Shown here one piece after another: positions 33,460 through 41,296 of a DNA stretch of 64,000 nucleotides (positions are counted from its first letter, which is position 1; every line of letters begins with the position of its first letter). Origin of the DNA: Actinomadura macrotermitis. Lineage in GTDB: Bacteria > Actinomycetota > Actinomycetes > Streptosporangiales > Streptosporangiaceae. Under the pieces are notes generated by a model, which was not told where the DNA came from, ran no database searches, and worked only from the letters and a program-made list of their open reading frames with translations. Where the stretch lies: NCBI RefSeq assembly GCF_009604375.1, contig NZ_WEGH01000002.1, positions 1,078,073 to 1,142,072 of the forward strand, read 5' to 3'. Made by a program: the position numbers and the translations under genes.

Positions 33460-36264
33460 ATGAGTGTGACCGAGCTCGGATCGCACGAACCGGAGTTCGA
33501 ACGCACCCCACCGCACGACATCGCGGCGGAACAGGGCGTCCTCGGCGGCATGCTCCTGTCCCAGGACGCCATCGCCGAGGTCGTCGAGGAACTGCGCACC
33601 GGCGACTTCTACCGCCCCGCCCACCAGATCATCTGGGACGCCATCCTCGACCTGTACGGCCGCGGCGAACCCGCCGACGCCGTCACCATCGTCGGCGAGC
33701 TCACCAAACGCGGCGAGATCGCCCGCGTCGGCGGCGCCCCCTACCTGCACACCCTGATCTCCTCGGTCCCCACCGCCGCCAACGCCGGCTACTACGCCAA
33801 GATCGTCCGCGAGCGCTCGGTCCTGCGCAAGCTCGTGGAGACCGGCACCCGCATCGTCCAGATGGGCTACGCCGCCGACGGAGCCGACGCCGACGACGTC
33901 CTCGACCGCGCCCAGGCCGAGGTCTTCGCCATCGCCGAGAAACGCGCGGGCGAGGACTACGTCCCCCTCAGCGAGATCATGCCGGGGGCGCTGGACGAGA
34001 TCGAGGCCATCGGCAGCCGCGGCGGCCAGATGACCGGCGTCCCCACCGGCTTCGCCGACCTGGACGCCCTCACCAACGGCCTTCACTCGGGTCAGATGAT
34101 CGTCGTCGCAGCGCGCCCTGCAATGGGTAAAGCGCTCAAAACGGACACTCCTCTACCAACCCCCACAGGTTGGACAACAATGGGCGAGGTCCAGGTGGGC
34201 GACCACCTCATCGGAGCCGACGGCCGCCCCACCCGCGTCGTCGCCGCCACCGAGGTCATGCACGGCCGCCCCTGCTACGAGGTCGAGTTCTCCGACGGCG
34301 AGGTCATCACCGCCGACGCCGACCACCAGTGGCGCACCACGACGCGCGAGCCGCGCTCCGATGTAGCCCGGCCCCATACGGTGCCTTGGCATACTGCTAT
34401 CCAGATCACTTCTTTGTGCGGGTCGAGCAAGTCGATAGCAAGCGCTGCTGTGGCGGTCCGCCTCCTCAAGGAACGTGCCCTCATCGGCAATGGAGGGGCA
34501 TTCTCCACTGCTTTGGACGGGAGCTCGTTCGTCGTTGACGAAGCGCGCCCCACCCGCTCTCGGCCGATCTGGCCTCAGAACGGCGAACTGGCAACCACCA
34601 CCCATTCCGTCAGCCTGCCTGTGGCAGGAAAGAGTGGCATCGCAGCGGCGCACACCTTCAGCGCCCCCCACCTGAGCGACGGCGCCGGCCGGCCGTTCCC
34701 TGAGGGGAGCACCTCCGGCGGGAAGCGGCCAGGTGCAGTCGGCGCGCACTGTTTCGCCGGTTCTATACCGACAGCCCACCTCGCCTCGGCTCGTGGGCGT
34801 TGTGAACTCCCGCAGGCCCTCCGCACCGCCAAGCGCTTCGCACGTCCCGGGAGCTCTGCCCACCCGGCAGGGACCGGCGGGAGCGTCGCCGGTCGGCACC
34901 ACCTGTCCATGCTGCTCAACGGCGGGCGGATGCCGTCGGGAAGCGCGGCTTCTGCTCGACAGCGTCCCGGCCACCCGGTTGTGAAGTCCTCCTGCCGGCC
35001 GAACGGCCACCTCCTGACGCCGTCCCGCGCGGTCAGGACGACGGCGGAGCTCGCGGCGACCCTGCGCCATCACGGCGACGGCCTATCGAACCATGCCGTC
35101 GAGGTGGCCGCCCCCTTCGTGTTGCCCGCCGCAGGCCTGCCCGTCGACCCCACGCTGCTCGGTGCATGGCTGGCCGGCACCGAGGTCGACGAGCAGACCG
35201 AAGCGGCGATCCGATCCATCACCTCCGGCAAGCGCATCCCGGCGATGTACCTGCGCGCTTCGCAGGTGCAACGTCGGGCGCTGCTCACGGGCATGCAGGA
35301 TGTCGCCGGCCTCGCCTCAGAGAACGGCCAGGCCCGGCTCACCTTCACCGACCGCGGCCTGGCCGAAGACGTCCGCGAACTGGTCCTCAGCCTCGGCCAC
35401 CAGGTCACCGCGGCGGAGCAGGGCGAGGAGCACCGGATCGACTTCACCCCGGCCGACACGGCACACGAGGTCCGGTACATCGTGGATGTGCGGCCGGTGG
35501 AGAGTGTGCCGGTGCGGTGCGTGCAGGTCGACAACGACGACCACATGTACCTCGCCGGGCGGTCGTGCGTTCCGACGCACAACTCCACGCTGGCGCTGGA
35601 CTTCGCCCGCGCGGCGTCCATCAAGCACGGGCTGACCTCGGCGTTCTTCAGCCTGGAGATGGGGCGCAACGAGATCACGATGCGTCTGCTGTCGGCCGAG
35701 GCGCGGGTGGCGCTGCACGCGATGCGGTCGGGCACCATGCAGGACGAGGACTGGACGCGTCTCGCCCGGCGGATGAGCGAGGTCGCCGAGGCGCCGCTGT
35801 TCATCGACGACTCGCCCAACATGTCGATGATGGAGATCCGCGCCAAGTGCCGGCGGCTGAAGCAGCAGCACGACCTGCGGCTCGTGGTCATCGACTATCT
35901 GCAGCTGATGACGTCGGGCAAGCGGGTGGAGAGCCGCCAGGTCGAGGTGTCGGAGTTCTCGCGGTCGCTGAAGCTGCTGGCCAAGGAGCTGCAGGTGCCC
36001 GTCATCGCGCTGTCGCAGCTGAACCGTGGCCCCGAGCAGCGAACGGACAAAAAGCCCATGGTGTCCGACCTACGCGAATCGGGATCAATCGAGCAGGATG
36101 CGGACATGGTGATCCTGCTGCACCGTGAGGACGCCTATGAGAAGGAGTCCCCGCGGGCAGGCGAGGCCGACCTGATCGTGGCCAAGCACCGTAACGGCCC
36201 GACCGCGACGGTGACCGTGGCGTTCCAGGGCCACTACAGCCGTTTCGTCGACATGGCCCAATAG
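33460..36264 (+). CDS. dnaB: Replicative DNA helicase DnaB, interrupted by an intein
   Basis: 934 residues as translated, from ATG 33460 with AAGGGGG upstream (an in-frame GTG lies at 33421). The N-extein, residues 1-224, has the DnaB N-terminal domain (HDIAAEQGVLGGMLLSQDAI) and the start of the RecA-like motor up to Walker A RPAMGK. The intein occupies residues 225-708. The C-extein resumes STLALDFARAASIKHG, with Walker B LRLVVIDYLQLM, IALSQLNRGPEQR, SGSIEQDADMVILLHRED, and ends GHYSRFVDMAQ. The spliced product would be about 450 residues, normal for DnaB. It is the ring helicase that unwinds the fork. Function requires splicing, because the insertion splits the P-loop between Lys and Ser. 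Confidence 0.96.
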   Translation: MSVTELGSHEPEFERTPPHDIAAEQGVLGGMLLSQDAIAEVVEELRTGDFYRPAHQIIWDAILDLYGRGEPADAVTIVGELTKRGEIARVGGAPYLHTLISSVPTAANAGYYAKIVRERSVLRKLVETGTRIVQMGYAADGADADDVLDRAQAEVFAIAEKRAGEDYVPLSEIMPGALDEIEAIGSRGGQMTGVPTGFADLDALTNGLHSGQMIVVAARPAMGKALKTDTPLPTPTGWTTMGEVQVGDHLIGADGRPTRVVAATEVMHGRPCYEVEFSDGEVITADADHQWRTTTREPRSDVARPHTVPWHTAIQITSLCGSSKSIASAAVAVRLLKERALIGNGGAFSTALDGSSFVVDEARPTRSRPIWPQNGELATTTHSVSLPVAGKSGIAAAHTFSAPHLSDGAGRPFPEGSTSGGKRPGAVGAHCFAGSIPTAHLASARGRCELPQALRTAKRFARPGSSAHPAGTGGSVAGRHHLSMLLNGGRMPSGSAASARQRPGHPVVKSSCRPNGHLLTPSRAVRTTAELAATLRHHGDGLSNHAVEVAAPFVLPAAGLPVDPTLLGAWLAGTEVDEQTEAAIRSITSGKRIPAMYLRASQVQRRALLTGMQDVAGLASENGQARLTFTDRGLAEDVRELVLSLGHQVTAAEQGEEHRIDFTPADTAHEVRYIVDVRPVESVPVRCVQVDNDDHMYLAGRSCVPTHNSTLALDFARAASIKHGLTSAFFSLEMGRNEITMRLLSAEARVALHAMRSGTMQDEDWTRLARRMSEVAEAPLFIDDSPNMSMMEIRAKCRRLKQQHDLRLVVIDYLQLMTSGKRVESRQVEVSEFSRSLKLLAKELQVPVIALSQLNRGPEQRTDKKPMVSDLRESGSIEQDADMVILLHREDAYEKESPRAGEADLIVAKHRNGPTATVTVAFQGHYSRFVDMAQ
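34132..35583 (+). other. DnaB intein, inferred class 3 (Ala1, WCT motif)
   Basis: 484 codons between Walker A Lys and Ser. Block A starts at Ala instead of Cys/Ser: ALKTDTPLPTPTGWTTMGEV. Block B is ITADADHQW, with Trp after the His. Block F is VPVRCVQVD, carrying the Cys nucleophile. Block G is CVPTHN followed by Ser+1; Thr sits two before the final Asn. Trp, Cys and Thr form the WCT set that defines class 3 inteins, in which the block F Cys attacks first. The endonuclease is decayed: LGAWLAGTEVDE and LLTGMQDVAGLA replace LAGLIDADG-type motifs, and the DNA between them is shortened. Roughly residues 80-300 of the intein are an atypical Ser/Gly/Arg/His-rich insert. Confidence 0.88.
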
Positions 36265-36283
36265 GTCCTGCGACGGCCGGGCG

Positions 36284-36812
36284 TCAGGTTGCCGGTTCGG
36301 GGGCCGGGGTGATCGCCGCCGCGGCGGCCAGGACCGCCAGGGCGGACGCGGTCATGGTGGTGGTGGTCAGGGCCGACGCGAAGGCCGCGGGGACGGACGG
36401 GTCGCCCCAAGCGAGGGCGGCGGCGTCCGGGACCCGGTGGCCGAGGGAGCGTTCCAGCGACGCGTGGAAGACACCGCCGAGCACCGCGATCCCGAGGGCG
36501 CAGCCGAGCTGGCGGACCGCGCCGGCCGCCATCTCGCTCCGTTCCGGTGGGACCGCGGCCATCGCCGCCGCGGTGACGTTGGGCAGCGCGACGCCGAAGC
36601 CGGGGACGAGCGCGGCCCAGCCGGAGGATGCGGTGAGGCCGGTCTGGCCCAAGCGCGCCGGCGCCGATGAGCAGCAGTTCGGCCCCGATCGTCCAGCGGG
36701 GCCGGACGCGGTGCAGGAAGCGGCCGGTCAGCCAGGAGGACGCGAAGGCCAGGCCGCCGCGGCGACGACCGGGCCGACGAACCTCGCCGTCCAGGTCGCG
36801 TGACCTGTACCG
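36284..36812 (-). pseudogene. C-terminal remnant of an MFS (DHA2-type) drug transporter
   Basis: Minus-strand pieces in three frames: ARFVGPVVAAA; then GLAFASSWLTGRFLHRVRPR, WTIGAELLLIGAGALG; then GQTGLTASSGWAALVPGFGV, MAAVPPERSEMAAGAVRQLG and ALGIAVLGGVF. The VPPERSEMAAGAVRQLG-type loop before the last helices is typical of DHA2 drug:H+ antiporters. All N-terminal helices are missing and two frameshifts occur (near 36760 and 36652). A dead fragment between dnaB and the AsnC remnant. Confidence 0.75.
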
Positions 36813-36924
36813 CTATCTGACCGAGCGGGTCGCGGCGCTGGAGGCGGTGGGCCATGTCGAGACCGCGCCGATCGTGCGGAACGTCAAGCGGGTCGGGACC
36901 CTGCTGGATCCGGCGTTCCGGTGA
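36802..36924 (+). pseudogene. C-terminal remnant of an Lrp/AsnC-family regulator
   Basis: 41 codons reading DLYRYLTERVAALEAVGHVE and TAPIVRNVKRVGTLLDPAFR to a stop. This is the end of the AsnC ligand (RAM) domain of actinobacterial regulators. No DNA-binding part precedes it; the upstream DNA belongs to the MFS remnant on the other strand. It overlaps the 3' end of the dienelactone-hydrolase gene. A deletion scar. Confidence 0.65.
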
Positions 36925-37717
36925 GCCGGTCCTTCAGGAAGGCCAGGATCTCGTCCCTGGCCTTCAGGGTGGGGTGCCCGGCCTCGTCGACGAGGTGGGC
37001 GGTGACGACGCTGTGCGGGGTCTGGACCACGTCGCGGAAGAACGGGGGCGGGTCGGTGGCGGCATCGTCGTCGGTGAGGACGCGTCCGTCGAAGGCGTCG
37101 CCGAGGAGTGCCCGGTAGGCGGCGAAGCGTTGCCCGGTGCACCAGCGGTCGCCCTCGAAGCGATAGGCGAGGACCTTCAGCCCGTCGCGGGTGACGCGGT
37201 CGCGGACGGCGCGGGCGTCCTCGTCGCTGAGTTCGAGCCCGGCGGGGTCGTCCAGCGGCAGTGACGGGTGGTTGACCACCGGCGCGATGACGGCCGGTTC
37301 GAGGGTCATGGTGAGGGCGAAGTTGCCGGTGAAGCAAAGCCCGATCGCGCCGGCCCCCGGGCCGCCGCACTCGGCGTGGGCCTGCCGGGCGAGCCCGCGC
37401 AGCCACGCGGTGACGGGGCTGGTGCCGCCGCCGGCGAAGGCGCGGAACTCGGCGCTGACGCAGGCGCGGCGGACGACCTGCGTGCCGTCCTCGGCGGTGG
37501 GGTAGGCGCCGTCGGTGCCGAAGAGGGAGGGGACGAAGACGGTGAAGCCGGCGTCCCGGATCCACCGTGCGAGCCGGAGGACGTCGGGGCTGATGCCGGG
37601 CATCTCGGGCATGAGGACGACGGCCGGGCCCGTCCCGGCCATGTAGACGGTCTTCACCACCCCGTCCACGTCCACGCGGCGGCGGGTGAAGTCGGTGATC
37701 GGGTCGTCGGTGCTCAT
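36884..37717 (-). CDS. Dienelactone hydrolase family protein
   Basis: 277 residues from ATG 37717. Alpha/beta hydrolase with a Cys nucleophile elbow GAIGLCFTGNFAL, upstream GPAVVLMPEMPGISPDVLRL, an Asp in the strand-7 region, and catalytic His in DEAGHPT. Dienelactone hydrolases open lactones in ring-cleavage pathways, and many homologues have other ester substrates. It diverges from a GlxA-type regulator across 84 bases, so that regulator probably controls it. Confidence 0.85.
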   Translation of the reverse strand: MSTDDPITDFTRRRVDVDGVVKTVYMAGTGPAVVLMPEMPGISPDVLRLARWIRDAGFTVFVPSLFGTDGAYPTAEDGTQVVRRACVSAEFRAFAGGGTSPVTAWLRGLARQAHAECGGPGAGAIGLCFTGNFALTMTLEPAVIAPVVNHPSLPLDDPAGLELSDEDARAVRDRVTRDGLKVLAYRFEGDRWCTGQRFAAYRALLGDAFDGRVLTDDDAATDPPPFFRDVVQTPHSVVTAHLVDEAGHPTLKARDEILAFLKDRLTGTPDPAGSRPA

Positions 37718-37801
37718 GGGGACAGCGTGGACGGGCGCGCCCGCGCGGGGCGAGAGGCCGGATCGCCATGTACGGGGGTAATCTCGCCACAGGAGGTGGA
37801 C

Positions 37802-38788
37802 GTGGGCGCGTTGCGGGTCGGTGTCCTGGCGTATCCGGGCTGTTTCGCGTCCGAGGTGTTCGGCGTCCCCGACCTGCTGACGATGGCCGCGCACGTCGCC
37901 GGCCCGGACCGCGACGGGTATGAGGTTTCGGTTGTTTCGCCCCGTCGGCGGGTCGTCGCGTCGGGCGGTGCGGCGCTGGCCGTATCCGCACCGGGTGAGG
38001 CCGATGTCCTGGTCGTGCCGGGGTTCGAGCTTCGGCCGGGCCTTGATGTGGACGCCCGGCTGGCGTCCCTCGCCCCCGAGATCGCGGTGGTCCGCGCGCA
38101 CGCCGCCGCGGGCGGCGCCGTCGTCTCGATCTGCGTCGGCGCGTTCCTGCTGGCCGAGGCGGGGCTGCTCGCCGGGCGCCGGGCCACGACGGCGTGGCTC
38201 TTCGCGGACGAGCTGGCCCGGCGCTGCCCGGACGTCGACGTCCGCCCCGACCGCCTGGTCGTCACCGACCGGGGGGTGACGACGACGGGGGCGTTCAGCG
38301 CCATGTACGACTTCGCGCTGGAGCTGATCCGCCGGCACAGCGGCGCCGGCGTGGCGCGGGCGACGGCGCGGGTGGCGCTCGTCGACGACGCGCGGTCGAC
38401 CCAGACCCCCTACGTCGACGCGGCGCTCCTCCCGCAGCCCGGTCACGGCTTTGCCCGCCGGGTCATGCGGCGCCTCGACCAGGACCTCGCCGCCCCCTAC
38501 GACCTGGCCGCATTGGCGAAGGCGTTCGACGTCAGCACCCGGACGCTGCTGCGGCGCTTCGCGCAGGAGACGGGTCAGAGCCCGCTCGAACACCTGCAGG
38601 CCGCGCGGGTCCGCCGTGCCCGCCACCTTCTGGAGACGACGGACCAGACCGTCGCCGCCGTCTCCGCCGCGGTCGGGTACCGGGATCCGGGGACCTTCGC
38701 CGCGCTGTTCGCCAGGCACACCGGGCGGCGCCCGAGGGACTACCGGGCGGCCTTCAGAGCGTCCGGGCGCGGCGGCGCGGCAGGATGA
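37802..38788 (+). CDS. GlxA-type AraC-family transcriptional regulator
   Basis: 328 residues from GTG 37802 with AGGAGG upstream. N-terminal DJ-1/PfpI-like domain with VVSICVGAFLLAEAGLL (the nucleophile-elbow Cys is present). The C-terminal AraC domain has YDLAALAKAFDVSTRTLLRR and DQTVAAVSAAVGYRDPGTFA. GlxA-type proteins sense small metabolites. Its 3' end overlaps the next minus-strand gene by 35 bases. Confidence 0.9.
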   Translation: MGALRVGVLAYPGCFASEVFGVPDLLTMAAHVAGPDRDGYEVSVVSPRRRVVASGGAALAVSAPGEADVLVVPGFELRPGLDVDARLASLAPEIAVVRAHAAAGGAVVSICVGAFLLAEAGLLAGRRATTAWLFADELARRCPDVDVRPDRLVVTDRGVTTTGAFSAMYDFALELIRRHSGAGVARATARVALVDDARSTQTPYVDAALLPQPGHGFARRVMRRLDQDLAAPYDLAALAKAFDVSTRTLLRRFAQETGQSPLEHLQAARVRRARHLLETTDQTVAAVSAAVGYRDPGTFAALFARHTGRRPRDYRAAFRASGRGGAAG

Positions 38789-39587
38789 CCGTGGCCAGCG
38801 TCAGCGCCGCGAGGGTGCCCCAGTAGGAGATCGAGCGCCAGCCCGGGACGAAGGGGTACTCGGCGAGCGGGGCGATCGCGCCGACCAGGTAGAGGGACGA
38901 GGCCAGCGCCCAGCGCCCGTCGCGGGTCACCGCGGTCGCGGCGACGGCCAGGCCGAGCAGGGCGACCTCGACGACCGCGCGCAGCAGCGTCCACGGCGGG
39001 CCGGTGACGGCGGAGACGTGGGCGTAGCCGAGGACGGCGGCGGTCGCGGCGAGCCACAGCGGGCTGCGCCGGCGCAGCCGGTCGCCGCGCACGGCGAGCA
39101 CCGCGAGGATCGCGGCCACCGCCCAGAACCCCAGCGGGACCGACCACCCGCTGACGGGGACCCCGTGCCCGACGCCCAGGTCCGACGTGGGGCCGCTGAC
39201 CTGAAGGGCCGCGAAGAGGGCCACCGGCAGGGCGAGGCGCGCCCGGCCGAACACGACCGGGAGCATGAGCAGCGCCATGACGGCGCCGAACCAGGCGTGG
39301 TTGTAGATGGTCCAGAACGCCGCGACGGTATTGGCCAGGATCAGCGGCGGCAGCGCCAGGTGCAGGCCGTCCACCCACCAGGGGCGGGGCCCGGCGGTGG
39401 CGGCGCGGGCCCGTTCGGCCAGGCCGCCCCGGACCAGGGCGAACGCCTCGCGGGCCGGGGGTGTGCGGCGGCCGGGCGGGGACGCCTCCAGCAGCGTCGC
39501 GGTCAGCTCGCCCCCGTTGGCCTCGCGGTAGCCGCGGGGATAGGCGAGCAGCAGCCTGCGGTAGTGACGTTCCAGCCTGTCGGTCAT
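38754..39587 (-). CDS. Polytopic membrane protein, unknown
   Basis: 277 residues. A cytosolic N-terminus (RLERHYRRLLLAYPRGYREA, a motif found in PadR-linked membrane proteins) precedes about seven hydrophobic segments. It shares four bases with the PadR stop, so the two form one operon. PadR-membrane protein pairs of this kind often control lipid or antimicrobial stress responses; the role here is not known. Confidence 0.75.
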   Translation of the reverse strand: MTDRLERHYRRLLLAYPRGYREANGGELTATLLEASPPGRRTPPAREAFALVRGGLAERARAATAGPRPWWVDGLHLALPPLILANTVAAFWTIYNHAWFGAVMALLMLPVVFGRARLALPVALFAALQVSGPTSDLGVGHGVPVSGWSVPLGFWAVAAILAVLAVRGDRLRRRSPLWLAATAAVLGYAHVSAVTGPPWTLLRAVVEVALLGLAVAATAVTRDGRWALASSLYLVGAIAPLAEYPFVPGWRSISYWGTLAALTLATVILPRRRARTL

Positions 39588-39901
39588 GCCTGTGCCGTCC
39601 TCGGGGAGATCCTGCGGGTCACGGCCCGGGCGGCCTGCCGCATCCGCTCCGCCTCCGCCGTCACGGCCTCGCGGCCGGCGGGGGTGATGCGGTAGTAGCG
39701 GCGCGGCCTGCCCTGGACGGTCTCCTCGCGGTCCAGCTCGACCAGGCCGGCGCCGGCCAGGCGGTCCAGCGCCCCGTACAGGGTGCCGACCGCGAGGCGG
39801 ACGCGGCCGCCGGACTCCTGTTCGGCCAGCTTGATGACGCCGTAGCCGTGGCTGGGGCCGTCCAGGAGCGCGGCGAGGATGAAGTAGGTGGGTTCGCTCA
39901 T
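39584..39901 (-). CDS. PadR-family transcriptional regulator
   Basis: 105 residues from ATG 39901 (another ATG lies at 39913). The winged helix is YFILAALLDGPSHGYGVIKL, VRLAVGTLYGALDRLAGAGL, GRPRRYYRITPAGREAV; the C-terminal dimer helix is short. Overlaps the membrane protein gene by four bases. A direct repeat just upstream probably binds it. Confidence 0.9.
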   Translation of the reverse strand: MSEPTYFILAALLDGPSHGYGVIKLAEQESGGRVRLAVGTLYGALDRLAGAGLVELDREETVQGRPRRYYRITPAGREAVTAEAERMRQAARAVTRRISPRTAQA

Positions 39902-39923
39902 CGTCCGGGCCATGGCCCGACTA

Positions 39924-39948
39924 TATATCGGCAGGCGATGTATCGGCA
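39924..39948. promoter_or_regulatory. Direct repeat in the PadR promoter
   Basis: TATATCGGCA (39924-39933) and TGTATCGGCA (39939-39948) repeat with a 15-base period, directly upstream of the PadR start. The only AT-rich DNA in this stretch; it may combine -10 elements and PadR sites. Confidence 0.5.
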
Positions 39949-39949
39949 A

Positions 39950-40291
39950 TCAGGGCATCTCGGGGCGGTCGATGACGCGCACCCAGGTCCCGTCCTCCTG
40001 CCGCCGGACGACCTGGACGCGGCCGCCGGTGCCGTCCAGGGCGCGGGTGGAGGTGAGGGCGATGTCGCCGTAGTACAGCGTCGGCAGCGGCTCCTCGGGC
40101 CGGAAGGCGGGCCGGGCGGCGATCATCTGCTCGAAGACCTCGCGGATCGCCGCGCGGCCGACCGTCTCGCTGCCGGGCGGGAAGGCCATCAGGGCGTCGG
40201 GGGCGTACAGCTCGGCGGCGCCCGCGGCGTCCCCGGCGTTGACGCGCTCGACGAACAGGCGGGTGATGTCCTCGGGGGTCTTCGCGGCCAT
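39950..40291 (-). CDS. SnoaL/NTF2-like protein
   Basis: 113 residues, ATG 40291. A cone-shaped NTF2 fold: DITRLFVERVNAGDAAGAAE, LYAPDALMAFPPG, TVGRAAIREVFEQMIAARPA, ending in WVRVIDRPEMP. Members are isomerases, cyclases or binding proteins; no catalytic set can be assigned. It diverges from a LysR regulator and is its likely target. Confidence 0.82.
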   Translation of the reverse strand: MAAKTPEDITRLFVERVNAGDAAGAAELYAPDALMAFPPGSETVGRAAIREVFEQMIAARPAFRPEEPLPTLYYGDIALTSTRALDGTGGRVQVVRRQEDGTWVRVIDRPEMP

Positions 40292-40341
40292 GTCGTTCTC
40301 TTTCCCTAGCGGCTGATACCTCCAGTCTTTCCAGCCGGCGG

Positions 40342-40369
40342 CCAGAAGTCCAAAATCTGGATCTTCTGG
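40342..40369. promoter_or_regulatory. LysR-type inverted repeat
   Basis: CCAGAAG (40342-40348) and CTTCTGG (40363-40369) form a perfect dyad with an AT-rich centre, between the divergent SnoaL-like and LysR genes. Only 18 bases from the LysR start. Confidence 0.65.
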
Positions 40370-40387
40370 AAACTAGAATCGCCGCTT

Positions 40388-41296
40388 ATGGAACTGCGTC
40401 AGCTCAGGTACTTCGTCACCGTGGTGGAGGAGGCGAACTTCACCCGGGCGGCCGAGCGGCTGCTCGTCGCGCAGCCCGGCGTCAGCGCCCAGATCAGGCA
40501 GCTGGAGAAGGAGTTCGGGCAGGAGCTGCTGGACCGCTCCGGGCGGCGGGTGCGGCCCACCGAGGCGGGCGCGGTCGTGCTGCCGTTCGCCCGCGCGGCG
40601 CTCGCCGCGGTCGAGGGCGCGCGGCTGGCGGTGGACGAGCTGGCCGGGCTGGTCCGCGGCCGGGTTGCGGTCGGGATGGTCACCTCGATGCCGGCCCGCA
40701 CGCTGCCCGACCTGCTGGCCGGCTTCCACCGCGACCATCCCGGCGTGGAGATCACGCTGGTGGAGGGGCCCTCGGAGGACCTGGTCCGCAGCGTGCTCGC
40801 CGGGGAGCTGGACATGGCGTTCGCCGGCCTGGCGGGCGGGCCGCCGCCCGGCCTGGCCGTCCAGGTGCTCACCGACGAGCCGATGGTCGCCGTGGTCGAC
40901 GGCGACGACCCGCCGGCCGCGTCCGGCCGGATCGCGCTGGCCGCGCTGCGCGACCGGCCGCTCGCCTGCCTGCCGCGCGGCACCGGCCTGCGCGCGGTGC
41001 TGGAGCGGGCCTGCGCGGCGGCGGGGTTCACGCCGAGAGTGGCGTTCGAGGCGGCCGACCCGCTGGTGCTGGCGCAGCTCGCGGCGCGCGGGCTCGGCAT
41101 CGCGATCGTGCCGGAGTCGCTGGCGGCGGCGCACCCGGACGAATTCCACGCCCTGCGCTTCGACGGGGACGCACTGCGCGGGCAGCTCGTGTTCGCTTGG
41201 CGGGAGGACCGGCCGGGGAGTCCGGCAGCGCGCGCGCTCATCGGGCGCGCCCGCGCCGCGCTGCCCGACCTGTGGGTCACTTCAGGAAGCCGGTGA
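40388..41296 (+). CDS. LysR-family transcriptional regulator
   Basis: 302 residues. DNA-binding domain: MELRQLRYFVTVVEEANFTR, AAERLLVAQPGVSAQIRQLE, KEFGQELLDRSGRRVRPTEA. The effector domain includes RVAVGMVTSMPARTLPDLLA and LAARGLGIAIVPESLA. Its stop lies 20 bases inside the convergent hydrolase gene. Probably controls the divergent SnoaL-like gene. Confidence 0.92.
   Translation: MELRQLRYFVTVVEEANFTRAAERLLVAQPGVSAQIRQLEKEFGQELLDRSGRRVRPTEAGAVVLPFARAALAAVEGARLAVDELAGLVRGRVAVGMVTSMPARTLPDLLAGFHRDHPGVEITLVEGPSEDLVRSVLAGELDMAFAGLAGGPPPGLAVQVLTDEPMVAVVDGDDPPAASGRIALAALRDRPLACLPRGTGLRAVLERACAAAGFTPRVAFEAADPLVLAQLAARGLGIAIVPESLAAAHPDEFHALRFDGDALRGQLVFAWREDRPGSPAARALIGRARAALPDLWVTSGSR

Noticed and set aside
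34153..35073. Minus-strand frame of about 300 codons inside the intein
   Set aside because: No motif, no ribosome binding site, and the plus strand is accounted for by a continuous intein frame with conserved ends.
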